Below are positions 44,107-52,222 of a stretch of 64,000 nucleotides of DNA, piece by piece. The DNA lies in contig NZ_JAGEVL010000006.1 in NCBI RefSeq assembly GCF_017583065.1, positions 62,001-126,000 of the forward strand. Direction: 5' to 3'. The notes under the pieces were generated by a model, which was not told where the DNA came from, ran no database searches, and worked only from the letters and a program-made list of their open reading frames with translations. This stretch comes from Staphylococcus shinii (GTDB lineage Bacteria; Bacillota; Bacilli; Staphylococcales; Staphylococcaceae). Both the position numbers and the translations under genes were made by a program. Numbering within the stretch: the stretch's first letter is position 1; each line of letters starts with the position of its first letter.

Positions 44107-44562
44107 ATGAAGCAGTTTGAAGTAGTGAATGAACCCATACAAACAGAAAAGTACAGGGAGTTTGTGTTAAATGAACATCAGGGTGCGATTGTAGTTTTTA
44201 CAGGACATGTAAGAGAATGGACAAAAGGGATAAAAACAGAATACCTTGAATATGAAGCTTATATTCCTATGGCAGAGAAGAAACTTGCGCAAATAGGTGA
44301 TGAAATTTCAAAAAAATGGCCAGGGACCTTAACGGCGATTGTTCATAGGATAGGACCACTAAAGATATCAGATATTGCTGTACTTATAAGTGTTTCATCT
44401 CCCCATCGTAAAGATGCGTATCGTGCAAATGAATACGCAATAGAACGCATTAAAGAAATTGTGCCTATTTGGAAAAAAGAAATATGGGAAGATGGCGCAC
44501 AATGGCAAGGACATCAACATGGTAATTATTATGATGCTGTTAAAGGAGATGATTCTAAATGA
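44107..44562 (+). CDS. moaE: Molybdopterin synthase catalytic subunit MoaE, 151 aa
   Basis: Converts precursor Z (cPMP) to molybdopterin with MoaD thiocarboxylate. HQGAIVVFTGHVREWTKG, YEAYIPMAEKKL, HRIGPLKISDIAVLISV and SSPHRKDAY are family motifs; the catalytic lysine is in VPIWKKEIWEDG. AAAGGAATG precedes the ATG, which abuts the mobB stop. Overlaps moaD by ATGA. Confidence 0.93.
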   Translation: MKQFEVVNEPIQTEKYREFVLNEHQGAIVVFTGHVREWTKGIKTEYLEYEAYIPMAEKKLAQIGDEISKKWPGTLTAIVHRIGPLKISDIAVLISVSSPHRKDAYRANEYAIERIKEIVPIWKKEIWEDGAQWQGHQHGNYYDAVKGDDSK

Positions 44563-44792
44563 GGGTATTATACTTTGCAGAAATCAAAGATATATTAGCG
44601 AAAACATCTGAAGATATTGATTTGAGTTATGATATTACGGTAGATGAATTTTTAACAGATTTATTTGAACGTTATCCACAAATCAATGATAAACAATTTC
44701 AAATTGCAATTAATGAAGAATTCGTTCAACATGATGACATAGTACATCCAAATGATACAGTGGCATTAATTCCACCAGTTAGCGGAGGGTAA
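44559..44792 (+). CDS. moaD: Molybdopterin synthase sulfur carrier MoaD, 77 aa
   Basis: Ubiquitin-like beta-grasp protein that ends in the essential Gly-Gly (IPPVSGG), which MoeB adenylates before sulfuration. AIKDI-type N-terminus and acidic surface. Starts inside the moaE stop and lies 7 bp before mobA. Confidence 0.93.
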   Translation: MRVLYFAEIKDILAKTSEDIDLSYDITVDEFLTDLFERYPQINDKQFQIAINEEFVQHDDIVHPNDTVALIPPVSGG

Positions 44793-44799
44793 ATAAGAC

Positions 44800-45408
44800 A
44801 TGAAGGCTATTATACTTGCCGGAGGACAATCAGAGAGATTCGGCAAACCAAAAGCTTTTGCACAAATAGACTCGCAATATTTTTATAAGCGAATTATTAG
44901 TGTGCTAGAAGCAACAAATATGTTTAATCAAATCATAATAAGTACAAATGAAGATTTAGCCACACAATTTGATTATGAAGATATTGTTATTGATGATAAT
45001 CAAAATAAAGGTAAAGGCCCTTTGGCAGGTATTTGTTCCGTGATGAACTTATATAAAAATGAAGAACTCTTTTTTGTGATTTCGGTTGACACACCAATGA
45101 TAACGCAAAAAGCAATTAGTAAATTATATCAATTTATGGTGGAACATTTGATAGAGGATCAATTAGATGTTGCAGGTTTTCATGAACAGGGAAGGCCTAT
45201 ACCGACTTTGGCTTTTTACAGCCCACATACATTAAAGACGATGAACGAAGCTTTAGTTTCAGACGATTTCAGTTTAAAAAATGTATATAGTAAAGTTAAA
45301 AGTGACTGGCTAAGTGTAGATACTATAGAATCACCAGACTATTGGTATAAAAATATAAATTATCAACAAGATTTGGACTCTTTACAACAAGATATATTAA
45401 ATAGATAA
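44800..45408 (+). CDS. mobA: Molybdenum cofactor guanylyltransferase MobA, 202 aa
   Basis: Attaches GMP to Mo-molybdopterin. The nucleotide motif [19 protein letters not shown] (with K at the usual place) and [13 protein letters not shown] and SVDTPMI are present. Its ribosome site AGCGGAGGG overlaps the moaD end. FdhA needs the bis-MGD form, so MobA is functionally linked to it. Confidence 0.92.
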   Translation: MKAIILAGGQSERFGKPKAFAQIDSQYFYKRIISVLEATNMFNQIIISTNEDLATQFDYEDIVIDDNQNKGKGPLAGICSVMNLYKNEELFFVISVDTPMITQKAISKLYQFMVEHLIEDQLDVAGFHEQGRPIPTLAFYSPHTLKTMNEALVSDDFSLKNVYSKVKSDWLSVDTIESPDYWYKNINYQQDLDSLQQDILNR

Positions 45409-45422
45409 GGAGGCCTAACGTT

Positions 45423-46445
45423 ATGGTAGAACAAATAACTGATAAACTCGGACGTCCCATTCGCGATTTAAGATTGTCAGTTACTGATAGATGTAACTTC
45501 CGTTGCGATTATTGTATGCCAAAAGAAATATTTGGTGACGACTTTGTGTTCTTACCTAAAGATGAACTGCTTTCATTTGATGAAATGGTACGTATAGCTC
45601 AAGTCTATACAATGTTAGGTGTAAAAAAGATAAGAATAACAGGTGGAGAACCGTTATTAAGACGTGATTTAGATAAACTTATTTACAAATTAAATCAAAT
45701 TGATGGAGTTGAAGATATTGGCCTTACTACCAATGGTTTGCTATTAAAAAAACATGGTCAAAAGCTATATGACGCTGGTTTAAGACGTATAAATGTAAGT
45801 CTTGATGCGATTGAGGATGAAGTATTCCAAGACATAAATAACAGGAATATTAAAGCTTCAACAATCCTACAACAGATTGATTATGCTGTTTCTATTGGTT
45901 TTCAGGTGAAAGTCAACGTTGTTGTGCAAAAGGGTGTTAATGATAATCAAATTCTTCCAATGATTCAATATTTTAAAGATAAGGAAATTGAAATTAGATT
46001 TATCGAATTTATGGATGTCGGTAATGATAATGGTTGGGATTTTAGTAAAGTTGTTACGAAAGATGAAATGTTAGAAATGATTGAAAAAGACTTTGATATT
46101 GAAGCTGTTAGCCCTAAATACTATGGGGAAGTGGCTAAATATTATAAACATAAAGGCACTGAAGCGCAATTTGGTTTGATTACAAGCGTTTCTCAATCTT
46201 TTTGTTCTACATGTACACGCGCGAGGCTTTCATCAGATGGCAAGTTCTATGGATGTTTATTTAGTACAGTAGATGGTTTTGATGTTAAAGAATATTTGAG
46301 AAATGGCGCGACTGATACCGAGTTATTTGAACAATTTAAGCTTCTGTGGAATATAAGAGATGATCGTTATTCAGATGAACGTACAGCCCAAACAGTTGAA
46401 AATAGAAAACGTAAAAAAATAAACATGAATTATATTGGTGGTTAA
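45423..46445 (+). CDS. moaA: GTP 3',8-cyclase MoaA, 340 aa
   Basis: Radical SAM enzyme starting the pathway from GTP. The N-terminal cluster motif is CNFRCDYC (Cys24, Cys28, Cys31), the SAM motif [10 protein letters not shown] follows, and the C-terminal cluster is [19 protein letters not shown]. It ends in Gly-Gly, as MoaA should. AAGGAGGCC precedes the ATG. Last gene of the plus-strand run moeA-mobB-moaE-moaD-mobA-moaA. Confidence 0.95.
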   Translation: MVEQITDKLGRPIRDLRLSVTDRCNFRCDYCMPKEIFGDDFVFLPKDELLSFDEMVRIAQVYTMLGVKKIRITGGEPLLRRDLDKLIYKLNQIDGVEDIGLTTNGLLLKKHGQKLYDAGLRRINVSLDAIEDEVFQDINNRNIKASTILQQIDYAVSIGFQVKVNVVVQKGVNDNQILPMIQYFKDKEIEIRFIEFMDVGNDNGWDFSKVVTKDEMLEMIEKDFDIEAVSPKYYGEVAKYYKHKGTEAQFGLITSVSQSFCSTCTRARLSSDGKFYGCLFSTVDGFDVKEYLRNGATDTELFEQFKLLWNIRDDRYSDERTAQTVENRKRKKINMNYIGG

Positions 46446-46456
46446 TTTAATTAACT

Positions 46457-46488
46457 TATTTAATGATAATAGCTATTATCATTAAATA
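46457..46488. repeat. Perfect 32-bp palindrome after moaA
   Basis: AT-rich perfect palindrome, with central TGATAATAGCTATTATCA. It lies 11 bp after the moaA stop, so a terminator role is possible although no U-run follows. Confidence 0.7.
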
Positions 46489-46610
46489 TTAAGAACATCG
46501 ACGTAATCATTACATTGCTTGAATGGGGTCACTCATTTCTTGTTACTACGTCCCTATTAAAGTAGGCATTTCATACATTGCTTACTTTAATAGGGATTAT
46601 TTTGTTTTTA
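46489..46610 (+). other. Possible small transcript ending in a strong terminator
   Basis: No ORF. The segment ends with a perfect 14-bp stem (46551-46564 with 46583-46596), 18-nt loop and a T-rich tail. It could be the main moaA terminator or the end of a short independent RNA. The next 300 bp up to sarV are AT-rich leader, with TATAAT at about 46849-46854 as the likely sarV -10. Confidence 0.4.
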
Positions 46611-46925
46611 AAAATAAAATAAAAACAAACACATTAGCATAGCAAACACTACTATAATTATATCATATCATAAAGAGATTAAAGAATTATAAAATAATAA
46701 TGTTAAATAAAGAGGTTAATCGAGGTTGAAACATTTTAGGGAATACAAATTTTTAAAGATATTCATTTTAAGTGATATAAATAATGTTCAATAGAAAAAA
46801 ATATTTATCTTTTCGATTAAAAATAATAGATTAAAAGAAGAAAGTGTTATATAATACTTTTGAAGCTTATTCATTAAGTAAAGCCAAATAAAACAACTAG
46901 AGTAGTCAATAAGGAGGCCATTTTT

Positions 46926-47285
46926 ATGGATAGTAAAGTATCATATTTTATAACATCTGAAAGAGATTTGTGTCAGTTAAAGCATTGGTTAAAATCGAAG
47001 CGTAAAATGTCAATTGAAGAATTTGTTGTATTGTTTAAAGTATACGAAGCTACAAGAATAAGTGGTAAAGAATTACGAGATGCCCTTCATTTCGAAATGC
47101 TTTGGGATACTAGTAAAATCGACGTAATTATAAGAAAGATTTACAAAAAAGAATTGATTTCGAAAGTTCGTTCTGAGACAGACGAAAGACAAGTTTTCTA
47201 TTATTACAATAATGCTCAAAAACAGTTATTAGATGGCATCATTAAAGAGGTTGAGCAAATTAATGTTGCACAACCAACAAAATGA
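46926..47285 (+). CDS. sarV: SarV, SarA-family regulator, 119 aa
   Basis: Small winged-helix protein. [61 protein letters not shown] and [13 protein letters not shown] (quoted in overlapping parts) are nearly identical to my memory of S. aureus SarV, which promotes autolysis genes and is itself repressed by SarA and MgrA. It also follows moaA in S. aureus. AAGGAGGCC precedes the ATG by 7 nt. Confidence 0.9.
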   Translation: MDSKVSYFITSERDLCQLKHWLKSKRKMSIEEFVVLFKVYEATRISGKELRDALHFEMLWDTSKIDVIIRKIYKKELISKVRSETDERQVFYYYNNAQKQLLDGIIKEVEQINVAQPTK

Positions 47286-47314
47286 TACATAAGTGATATA
47301 ACTACAAAAGTAAA

Positions 47315-47540
47315 GATTAGGTTGGGGCATAAATCCTAGAAAAATAACACTCAGATGTTTTAATTCTGTACTGAACCCTAAAAGTTAGATTTTTAGTCTA
47401 ACTTTTGGGGGGCACATCAATTCAAATCATCTGAGTGCTTCTTTTTATTCAATACTTCGTATTGTTGGCTCGCTTTCTTAAGGGACAGCTTCAGCCTGTA
47501 GTCCTCAGCTTATCCTGTTCCCTCAAAAGTCTCGCCAAAA
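47315..47540. repeat. Composite palindromic intergenic element
   Basis: CACTCAGATG (47348-47357) and CATCTGAGTG (47428-47437) are perfect inverted arms. Inside lies a second hairpin, AAAAGTTAGA/TCTAACTTTT (47380-47389, 47397-47406). It is followed by TTCGTATTGTTGGCTCGC, GGGACAGCTTCAGCCTGTAG and CTGTTCCCTC, sequences I remember as recurrent in intergenic DNA of S. saprophyticus-group genomes. It codes for nothing. It may be a non-autonomous dispersed repeat. Confidence 0.6.
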
Positions 47541-47660
47541 TACCTCACATTTATATATAATTTTACATTATAATACTTTAGAAAAATAACGCCCTTACGT
47601 ATAATTTAATAAACACGACTAAACTAAATTAACGAGCTAACTATAACCAAAACAATAATG

Positions 47661-47704
47661 AAAAAGACAATTTCTATTTTATTTCAATAGAAATCGTCTT
47701 TTTT
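47661..47704. terminator. Terminator of the MFS gene
   Basis: AAAAAGACAATTTCTATT pairs with AATAGAAATCGTCTTTTT with one mismatch, A/T runs on both sides. It lies 91 bp beyond the MFS stop. Confidence 0.8.
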
Positions 47705-47794
47705 CACTAATACAAGAATTTTATATTCTAGATTCTTATCCTTACTATTTTATTACCATAGTTAGATAATAAAATAATATTAAATAAATATTTT

Positions 47795-49006
47795 CTAGTT
47801 AGAAGTTAATTGCTTTACTTTTCTACCATGTAAAAAGTAATAAATAATTGCAGTTATCAATACAATGATTGCCATGATGGCGTAAAGTTGTGCGTAACTT
47901 ACAGAAGAAGTGATAAAGCCTAATACATATGGTCCAAAACCAAGGCCTAAATCAAGTCCTATGAAATAAGTTGAAGTAGCTATGCCATATTTTGCAGGTG
48001 GAGATACTTTTATAGCAATTGCTTGCATACAAGAAGAAATATTACCGTAACCAGCGCCTAAGAATAAACCAGCTAGAATAAGTAACCAACCATTATTTGT
48101 AATGCTCAAGGTTAAAAAAGTAATAATTAAGAAAAAGAATGCTGGGTATGCAATAACATTTTCATTTTTTTGGTCCATTAAGCGACCTGCTATTGGTCGA
48201 GTAACTAACGAAGCGATAGCGTAAAATATAAAGAAGTAACTAGATATAGTTACAAGGTTGATTTCTTGTGCAAAGAACTGTAAAAACGTAAGAATTGAGG
48301 AATACGTTAGACCTGATATTAACATAATGATAGCAACAGGTACTGCTTCTTTTGCGATATAATTGTTGATATTAAATTTCTTATTTTTAACTTGTTCAGA
48401 CGTAGTTTGCGTTTTTGCTTCTAATTTAAACTCTAGGTTTACAAAGAATGAAATAATAAAACTAACAATGCCACAGACCAAACAAATCAAAAATAATAAT
48501 TTAATTGGGAAAGTATTGATAAGTAATAAACCAAAGAAAGGACCTATTGCGGCGCCAATAACAAGACTTAATGAGAATAAGCTGATACCTTCACTTTTTC
48601 TATCATTTGGTGTTACATATGCTGCAATTGTCCCTGTTGCGGTAGTAGTAACGCCTGTAGCAATTCCATTAATTAATCTAGTAAACATTAATAACGCCAA
48701 TGATCCTTCTATAAAATAAAAGAGTTGCGTGATGATTAAGAATATCAAACCAATTAATAAGATGGTCTTTGGGCCTACTTTATTAACATATTTACCGGTC
48801 GCGAATCGACCAATTAGTGAGCCAATGATAAATAAGCCTGAAACGAGTCCAGCGATACTATCAGAAACATTGTATTCTGATTTAGTATAACTGGCTATAA
48901 TAACGATAAGTAAATACATACTAAGATATATTGCAAAGTTCGTTATAAAATTGATATTAAAGCTTTTAGTCCATATAGGGGATCTCATGGATGATGATTG
49001 ATTCAT
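47795..49006 (-). CDS. MFS efflux transporter, 403 aa
   Basis: Twelve membrane segments, with the MFS motif A loop GRFATGKYVNKVGPKTIL and the repeated GRLMDQKN in the second half. It resembles drug-efflux permeases of the YceI/AraJ kind. It is 1 bp from the marR gene, whose end carries its ribosome site (GGAGGAAAT), so the two form an operon: the MarR protein likely represses the pump until a drug or phenolic compound binds. Substrate unknown. Confidence 0.85.
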   Translation of the reverse strand: MNQSSSMRSPIWTKSFNINFITNFAIYLSMYLLIVIIASYTKSEYNVSDSIAGLVSGLFIIGSLIGRFATGKYVNKVGPKTILLIGLIFLIITQLFYFIEGSLALLMFTRLINGIATGVTTTATGTIAAYVTPNDRKSEGISLFSLSLVIGAAIGPFFGLLLINTFPIKLLFLICLVCGIVSFIISFFVNLEFKLEAKTQTTSEQVKNKKFNINNYIAKEAVPVAIIMLISGLTYSSILTFLQFFAQEINLVTISSYFFIFYAIASLVTRPIAGRLMDQKNENVIAYPAFFFLIITFLTLSITNNGWLLILAGLFLGAGYGNISSCMQAIAIKVSPPAKYGIATSTYFIGLDLGLGFGPYVLGFITSSVSYAQLYAIMAIIVLITAIIYYFLHGRKVKQLTSN

Positions 49007-49007
49007 A

Positions 49008-49442
49008 TTATATTTCCTCCATTTTTGTTATCTCTTTATGAATTTTTTCAATGACTTTAACTGTATATTGCAAATCATCTTCAGATAAACCAGTTTTTTG
49101 AATGATTTCTTCTTGCACGATAGACACACGTTTATTAATTTTGTCATAAAGGTCTTGTCCTTCTTCAGAAAAAGATAATAATTTTTCTCTTTTATCATCA
49201 CCTGTTTCTATCTTTAACAAAGACTTTTCAGAGAGTACTTTTAAAATTTTACGAGTCGTAGGTTTTTCGATTGCGCGACGTTTAGAAATTTGAACTAAAG
49301 TAGTTGGTGAATTAAGCGCAATGTCTTTCATTACTAACCATTGTGCAGGGTATAAGTCATAATCTTCAAATATAGGTGAAAATAACTTTGTATAAGGTCG
49401 GTAAATTGCAATTAAATTATTGAATATACTAGATGTATTCAT
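49008..49442 (-). CDS. MarR-family transcriptional regulator, 144 aa
   Basis: Winged helix: PAQWLVMKDIALNSPTTLVQISKRRAIEKPTTRKILKVL (in parts), wing TGDDKREKLLSFSEEGQDLY and a C-terminal dimer helix. AGGAGG is 6 nt before the ATG. A 17-bp inverted repeat sits between its promoter and its ribosome site, a likely autoregulatory operator. Confidence 0.87.
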   Translation of the reverse strand: MNTSSIFNNLIAIYRPYTKLFSPIFEDYDLYPAQWLVMKDIALNSPTTLVQISKRRAIEKPTTRKILKVLSEKSLLKIETGDDKREKLLSFSEEGQDLYDKINKRVSIVQEEIIQKTGLSEDDLQYTVKVIEKIHKEITKMEEI

Positions 49443-49459
49443 AATAACCTCCTGAAAAT

Positions 49460-49521
49460 AGTTAGCAAAGCTAACTTTTAATAACGAATAATATTCTAAA
49501 CCTTTTTAGTAAATAAATCAA
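49460..49521 (-). promoter_or_regulatory. marR-MFS promoter and operator
   Basis: On the minus strand TTGATT (49521-49516), 17-bp spacer, TAGAAT (49498-49493). AGTTAGC-AAA-GCTAACT (49460-49476) is a perfect inverted repeat just downstream, 18 bp before the start codon; MarR binding there would block transcription. Confidence 0.7.
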
Positions 49522-49654
49522 TAGTATCTTTTTAAGTAACGGTGAAAAATTGTGATATGGATAGAATTAACAAATTATTTGGCTGTTTATAAGAAGTAAA
49601 GTGGTACGCAATTTGTTATGATTAGGTTAAAGACGAAAACAGGGGAGAAAAGTT

Positions 49655-50416
49655 ATGCAATATTTAAAATTAGATCATTTAGTACACTATATACAACATT
49701 TGGACAACTTTAAATATCCAGGACATTTGCTAACTTTACAACAAGGTGGACAACACGAGAAATTAGGTACATATAATAGGTTGGCTTACTTAAACAATGC
49801 ATATATTGAGTTAATTGATGTATACAAACCGGATGTCTTACAAAAAATAATTAAAACTGATGAGGGCAGGGTGTCATTTCCTTCTAAAATAGTTCAAGAT
49901 AATTATGCACAAGGTTTAAAAACATTAGCCTTTCGTACACAAGATATTGAGCAATTAAAATTAGACTTAGAAAAAAAAGATGTAGAGGTTATTGGTCCTG
50001 TAAACATGCAAAGAGAGAATATGAAAGGCGATAAAACGTCTTGGAAATTATTATATATTGCTGACCCAGATTATAGAGTAAAACCCCCATTTTTTATCCA
50101 ATGGAATGAACAAGAAGATACGCGGAATGAAAAGTTAGCATCATTACGTCAAAATGAATTTATAATTCAATCTGTTGAATTGACTAGTACTGAGCGTGAA
50201 CATACAGTGAATAAGTGGCAACGTTGGTTTGATATGGAAATTATAAACGAAACAGAAAGTGTCACAACATTAAAATTAATGGGGGATGAAATATTATTTA
50301 ACATTAGTGATGGTAATGATTCAGGTTATAAATCAGTCACTATAAAAGATAATAAAACAACGTCCCCTTATACATTAATTATACGTGGTTTAAGTTACAA
50401 ATTTATAGCAGACTAA
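49655..50416 (+). CDS. VOC (glyoxalase-like) superfamily protein, 253 aa
   Basis: Opens with LKLDHLVHYIQHLDNF, the typical first metal-ligand strand of glyoxalase_3-like proteins, then NRLAYLNNAYIELIDVYKPD and TSWKLLYIADPDYRVKPPFFIQW. A second, more diverged VOC half follows. AGGGGAG precedes the ATG. The stop overlaps the convergent small membrane gene. Function unknown. Confidence 0.78.
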   Translation: MQYLKLDHLVHYIQHLDNFKYPGHLLTLQQGGQHEKLGTYNRLAYLNNAYIELIDVYKPDVLQKIIKTDEGRVSFPSKIVQDNYAQGLKTLAFRTQDIEQLKLDLEKKDVEVIGPVNMQRENMKGDKTSWKLLYIADPDYRVKPPFFIQWNEQEDTRNEKLASLRQNEFIIQSVELTSTEREHTVNKWQRWFDMEIINETESVTTLKLMGDEILFNISDGNDSGYKSVTIKDNKTTSPYTLIIRGLSYKFIAD

Positions 50417-50664
50417 TAAATATATAAATATGCACTATGTGCAATTATGAATATGTGTATCAAAGATATGATAAGTGTTAAAATAGCTAAGTAAGTAGAA
50501 ATTTTTTGAGTACGCAATAATACTAAATAAACAGATATTATAAATGTGAAAGCTGCTAAAATGATTCTTAAGCTTAAATATGAAATTGTAAGTGGTTCAT
50601 TGATAGCTTGAAAAATGAAAATTAAATTAATTAATAATAGTAAACCAGTAATAAAAATCCTCAT
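50413..50664 (-). CDS. Small membrane protein, 83 aa
   Basis: Three hydrophobic stretches: FITGLLLLINLIFIFQA, RIILAAFTFIISVYLVLL and YLAILTLIISLIHIFII. GAGG lies 8 nt before the ATG. Overlaps the end of the VOC gene by four bases. Not recognised further. Confidence 0.6.
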   Translation of the reverse strand: MRIFITGLLLLINLIFIFQAINEPLTISYLSLRIILAAFTFIISVYLVLLRTQKISTYLAILTLIISLIHIFIIAHSAYLYIY

Positions 50665-50783
50665 AAAAAAACCTCATTTCTATATTTATTATAGTATAGC
50701 AAATGATGGTTTGTATGTGAAAATTAGAATAAAACAATATATAATATCAAAGAATTGAATTGATAAAGGAGAAATCGGTTTTT

Positions 50784-52034
50784 ATGGAAAAGATGAATAT
50801 CACTAATCAAGCGCATGATGCATTTGTTAAAGCTCATCCGCAAGGTGACTTATTACAATTAACTAAATGGGCTGAAACCAAGACATTAACTGGCTGGTAT
50901 TCAAGACGTATCGCAGTTGGAGAAGAAGGAGAAATTGTGGGTGTAGGACAACTGTTGTTTAAAAAAGTGCCTAAGTTGCCTTATACACTTTGTTATATTT
51001 CACGTGGTTTTGTTACTGACTATAGTAATAAGTTGGCTTTAGAGACATTGTTGGAAGCTGCTATGCAAATTGCTAAAGAAGAAAAAGCGTATGCAATTAA
51101 GATTGATCCAGATGTAGAAGTAGATAAAGGTGCGGAAGCTTTAACCAATTTACGTGCATTAGGTTTTAAACATAAAGGATTTAAAGAAGGACTATCTAAA
51201 GATTACATACAACCAAGAATGACAATGATTACACCAATCGACAAAACAGATGAAGAATTGATTCAAAGTTTTGAGCGTCGTAATCGTTCAAAAGTAAGAT
51301 TAGCATTAAAACGTGGTACGACAGTTGAACGTTCAAATAGAGAAGGTTTAAAAACATTTGCTAATTTAATGCAGATTACAGGAGAACGTGATGGTTTTTT
51401 AACAAGAGATATTAGCTATTTCCAGAATATCTATGATGCCTTACATCCTGACGGTGATGCAGAGTTATTCCTAGTTAAATTAGAACCCAAACCAGTTTTA
51501 CAAGAATTAAGAAAAGAATTACAAGAAATTGAAGCTGAAAAAGTAAAACTAGCTGAGAAGAAACAAGATAAAAAGACACTTAATAAAATCAACGATGCAG
51601 ATAATAAAATCAGTAAAACGCAAGAACTGATTGATGAAATGGTTACATTAGAAACTAATCATCCAGAAGGTATATACTTATCAGGCGCATTGTTAATGTT
51701 CGCAGGTAATAAATCATATTATTTATATGGTGCTTCTTCAAATGAATATCGTAATTTCTTACCAAACCATCATATGCAATTTGCAATGATGCAGTATGCT
51801 AGAGAGCATGGCGCCATGACTTATGATTTTGGGGGCACAGATAACGATCCTGATAAAACTTCTGATCATTATGGTTTATGGACATTTAAAAAAGTTTGGG
51901 GCACTTATTTGAGTGAAAAAATTGGTGAATTTGATTATGTATTAAATCAACCACTATATCAAGTTATTGAGAATTTTAAACCTAAACTTACTAAAGCAAA
52001 AATTAAATTATCAAGAAAATTAAAAAATAAATAA
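50784..52034 (+). CDS. femX: FmhB (FemX) glycyltransferase, 416 aa
   Basis: Adds the first glycine of the pentaglycine bridge to lipid II, using Gly-tRNA; essential in S. aureus. DLLQLTKWAETKTLTGWYSRR, KVPKLPYTLCYISRG, AYAIKIDPDVEVDKG and RRNRSKVRLALKRGTTVERS match S. aureus FmhB closely, followed by the coiled-coil arm (about residues 240-290, rich in Lys/Glu) and NHHMQFAMMQYAREHGAMTYDFGG in parts. The frame is open from 50760, but AAAGGAG serves the ATG at 50784. Confidence 0.93.
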   Translation: MEKMNITNQAHDAFVKAHPQGDLLQLTKWAETKTLTGWYSRRIAVGEEGEIVGVGQLLFKKVPKLPYTLCYISRGFVTDYSNKLALETLLEAAMQIAKEEKAYAIKIDPDVEVDKGAEALTNLRALGFKHKGFKEGLSKDYIQPRMTMITPIDKTDEELIQSFERRNRSKVRLALKRGTTVERSNREGLKTFANLMQITGERDGFLTRDISYFQNIYDALHPDGDAELFLVKLEPKPVLQELRKELQEIEAEKVKLAEKKQDKKTLNKINDADNKISKTQELIDEMVTLETNHPEGIYLSGALLMFAGNKSYYLYGASSNEYRNFLPNHHMQFAMMQYAREHGAMTYDFGGTDNDPDKTSDHYGLWTFKKVWGTYLSEKIGEFDYVLNQPLYQVIENFKPKLTKAKIKLSRKLKNK

Positions 52035-52054
52035 GCAATCAAATTCAAATGCAT

Positions 52055-52101
52055 GCACGTTATAAAGTTTTAGAATTAATTTAATAAACTATATAACGTG
52101 C
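52055..52101 (+). terminator. Hairpin after femX
   Basis: GCACGTTATA (52055-52064) pairs with TATAACGTGC (52092-52101); 27-nt AT-rich loop and no T-run, so termination may be weak and read through into the RND gene. Confidence 0.45.
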
Positions 52102-52222
52102 GCTATTTATGTATACATATTTTACCGGTATTTATATTAATTAATGTTAACGCATCAAAAAGGGAAAATTTATTATTACTACAGAATGTGTCTTACTTAA
52201 GAAAAGGGAGAGGGGAAATTAT

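Noticed and set aside
46457..46488. Fur/PerR operator
   Set aside because: TGATAATAGCTATTATCA has 8+2+8 symmetry and not the 7-1-7 Fur geometry, and it lies after moaA and 430 bp before sarV, with no promoter next to it.
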